Of a DNA stretch of 6,777 nt, positions 6,405-6,777 are shown piece after piece. The notes under the pieces were generated by a model that was given only the letters and a program-made list of their open reading frames with translations, searched no databases and had not been told where the DNA came from. Position numbers and translations under genes: made by a program. Location: positions 1 through 6,777 of the forward strand of contig JAQUAP010000063.1 of the NCBI GenBank assembly GCA_028687205.1, read 5' to 3'. Source of the DNA: Candidatus Omnitrophota bacterium (GTDB taxonomy: Bacteria; Omnitrophota; Gorgyraeia; Gygaellales; Profunditerraquicolaceae). How positions within the stretch are numbered: position 1 is the stretch's first letter; each line of letters starts with the position of its first letter.

Positions 6405-6432
6405 ATTCTAACATAAAGCGCGCTTTTAGCAA
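6405..6432 (-). promoter_or_regulatory. Possible sigma70-type promoter before the pilin-like gene
   Basis: On the minus strand TTGCTA (6432-6427, four of six matches to the -35 consensus) is followed after 16 bases by TAGAAT (6410-6405, five of six matches to the -10 consensus). Initiation about 6-7 bases further on would fall only 2-3 bases before the ATG at 6395, giving an almost leaderless mRNA. This agrees with the absence of a Shine-Dalgarno sequence in front of this ATG. The -35 starts directly after the TPR gene stop. Chance matches of this quality occur, so this is tentative. Confidence 0.3.
6415..6426. repeat. 12-bp perfect palindrome AAAGCGCGCTTT
   Basis: The bases AAAGCGCGCTTT read the same on both strands, and the flanking minus-strand CTAA and TTAG extend the dyad imperfectly. 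It lies between the TPR gene and the pilin-like gene, inside the 16-base spacer of the putative promoter described separately. It lacks a loop and a following T-run, so it is a poor intrinsic terminator and would fit a protein-binding site better. Functional meaning is inferred only. Confidence 0.4.
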
Positions 6433-6777
6433 TTACTTTTTACGGATAATTTCGGATAAATACTCCCTGGCTTGCAGATGCTCGGGGTTAATCTTGACGG
6501 CGGCCTTAAATTCAGCCAGCGCTTCCTTCTTTAGCCCCTTTTTCCAAAAAGCCAGCCCTAAATTAAAATGCGCCTCGTCGTAGAAAGGTTCCAGCTCAAG
6601 CGTTCTCTTAAACGCCGCGATAGCCGCGTCAAATAGGTTAGCGCGGGTAAAGCGCGCTCCTAAGCCATTATAGAAAATCGGCGCAAAGCGGATATCTTTT
6701 AATGGCCGCAGATAAAGACTAACGGTTTTTAAATACCGGTTATCCCGAGCAGTTTGCGGGCCTATTTCCGGAAGGGA
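6433..6777 (-). CDS. TPR-repeat protein, C-terminal part (5' end outside window)
   Basis: Reading the minus strand from the window edge gives an open frame of 114 residues ending in TAA at 6435-6433; the start lies beyond 6777. About residues 51-68 (ANLFDAAIAAFKRTLELEP) and 71-102 (DEAHFNLGLAFWKKG, then EALAEFKAAVKINP) match the tetratricopeptide repeat pattern, with the typical small/aromatic spacing and a proline closing each second helix, followed by a capping helix up to the terminal RKK. TPRs form helical protein-binding scaffolds, so the partner and role cannot be told from this piece. The first 50 residues are not clearly TPR and may be a linker from an upstream domain, for example a membrane protein. 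The pilin-like gene follows after 37 bases. Confident that it is coding and TPR-type; the specific function is unknown. Confidence 0.8.
   Translation of the reverse strand, partial: SLPEIGPQTARDNRYLKTVSLYLRPLKDIRFAPIFYNGLGARFTRANLFDAAIAAFKRTLELEPFYDEAHFNLGLAFWKKGLKKEALAEFKAAVKINPEHLQAREYLSEIIRKK

Noticed and set aside
6408..6429. Dyad after the TPR gene as an intrinsic terminator
   Set aside because: The perfect palindrome leaves only a four-base stem around a CGCG loop, and the following minus-strand sequence (ATGTTAGAATAAAT) has no T-run, so termination is unlikely.

Overview
This is a gene-dense bacterial chromosomal segment in which every supported gene lies on the minus strand, so transcription runs from position 6777 down to 1. 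The genes are almost all core housekeeping genes packed head to tail with overlaps or gaps of a few bases. Only two gaps are long enough to hold promoters (6396-6432 and 4164-4245). I see no tRNA, rRNA, insertion sequence, CRISPR array, phage gene or toxin/defence module. The lineage cannot be fixed from the window. Protein style (a pilin-like domain of the kind common in Candidatus Omnitrophota and related PVC-type uncultured bacteria, an Obg without a C-terminal extension, a DUF2344-rng-rplU-obg-proBA-nadD order) suggests a Gram-negative uncultured lineage such as Omnitrophota. That is an inference of moderate to low confidence.

Layout in transcription order. (1) 6777-6433: the C-terminal part of a TPR protein that runs off the window edge. 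(2) 6395-5979: a small membrane-anchored protein with a type IV pilin/pseudopilin-like globular part but no recognisable prepilin cleavage motif. (3) 5971-5666: a half-length DUF2344/TIGR03936 protein, overlapping (4) 5688-4246: ribonuclease G (rng). (5) An 82-base gap with a near-consensus sigma70 promoter, then rplU (ribosomal protein L21). (6) obg, five bases after rplU; rpmA (L27), usually between them, is absent. (7) proB and (8) proA, the first two enzymes of proline synthesis from glutamate. (9) nadD, with its start overlapping the proA stop. (10) A possible next gene whose ATG overlaps the nadD stop at the window edge.

The segment combines RNA maturation and ribosome biogenesis (RNase G, L21, Obg) with proline and NAD synthesis. 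From rplU on, the genes look like one operon driven by the promoter at 4210-4238, with probable read-through from rng because no terminator is visible. I do not find a clear new biological system. The points worth a second look are the missing rpmA, the half-length DUF2344 protein, the changed second nucleotide-binding motif of NadD, the pilin-like protein without a processing site, and a palindrome inside a possible promoter spacer in front of that gene.
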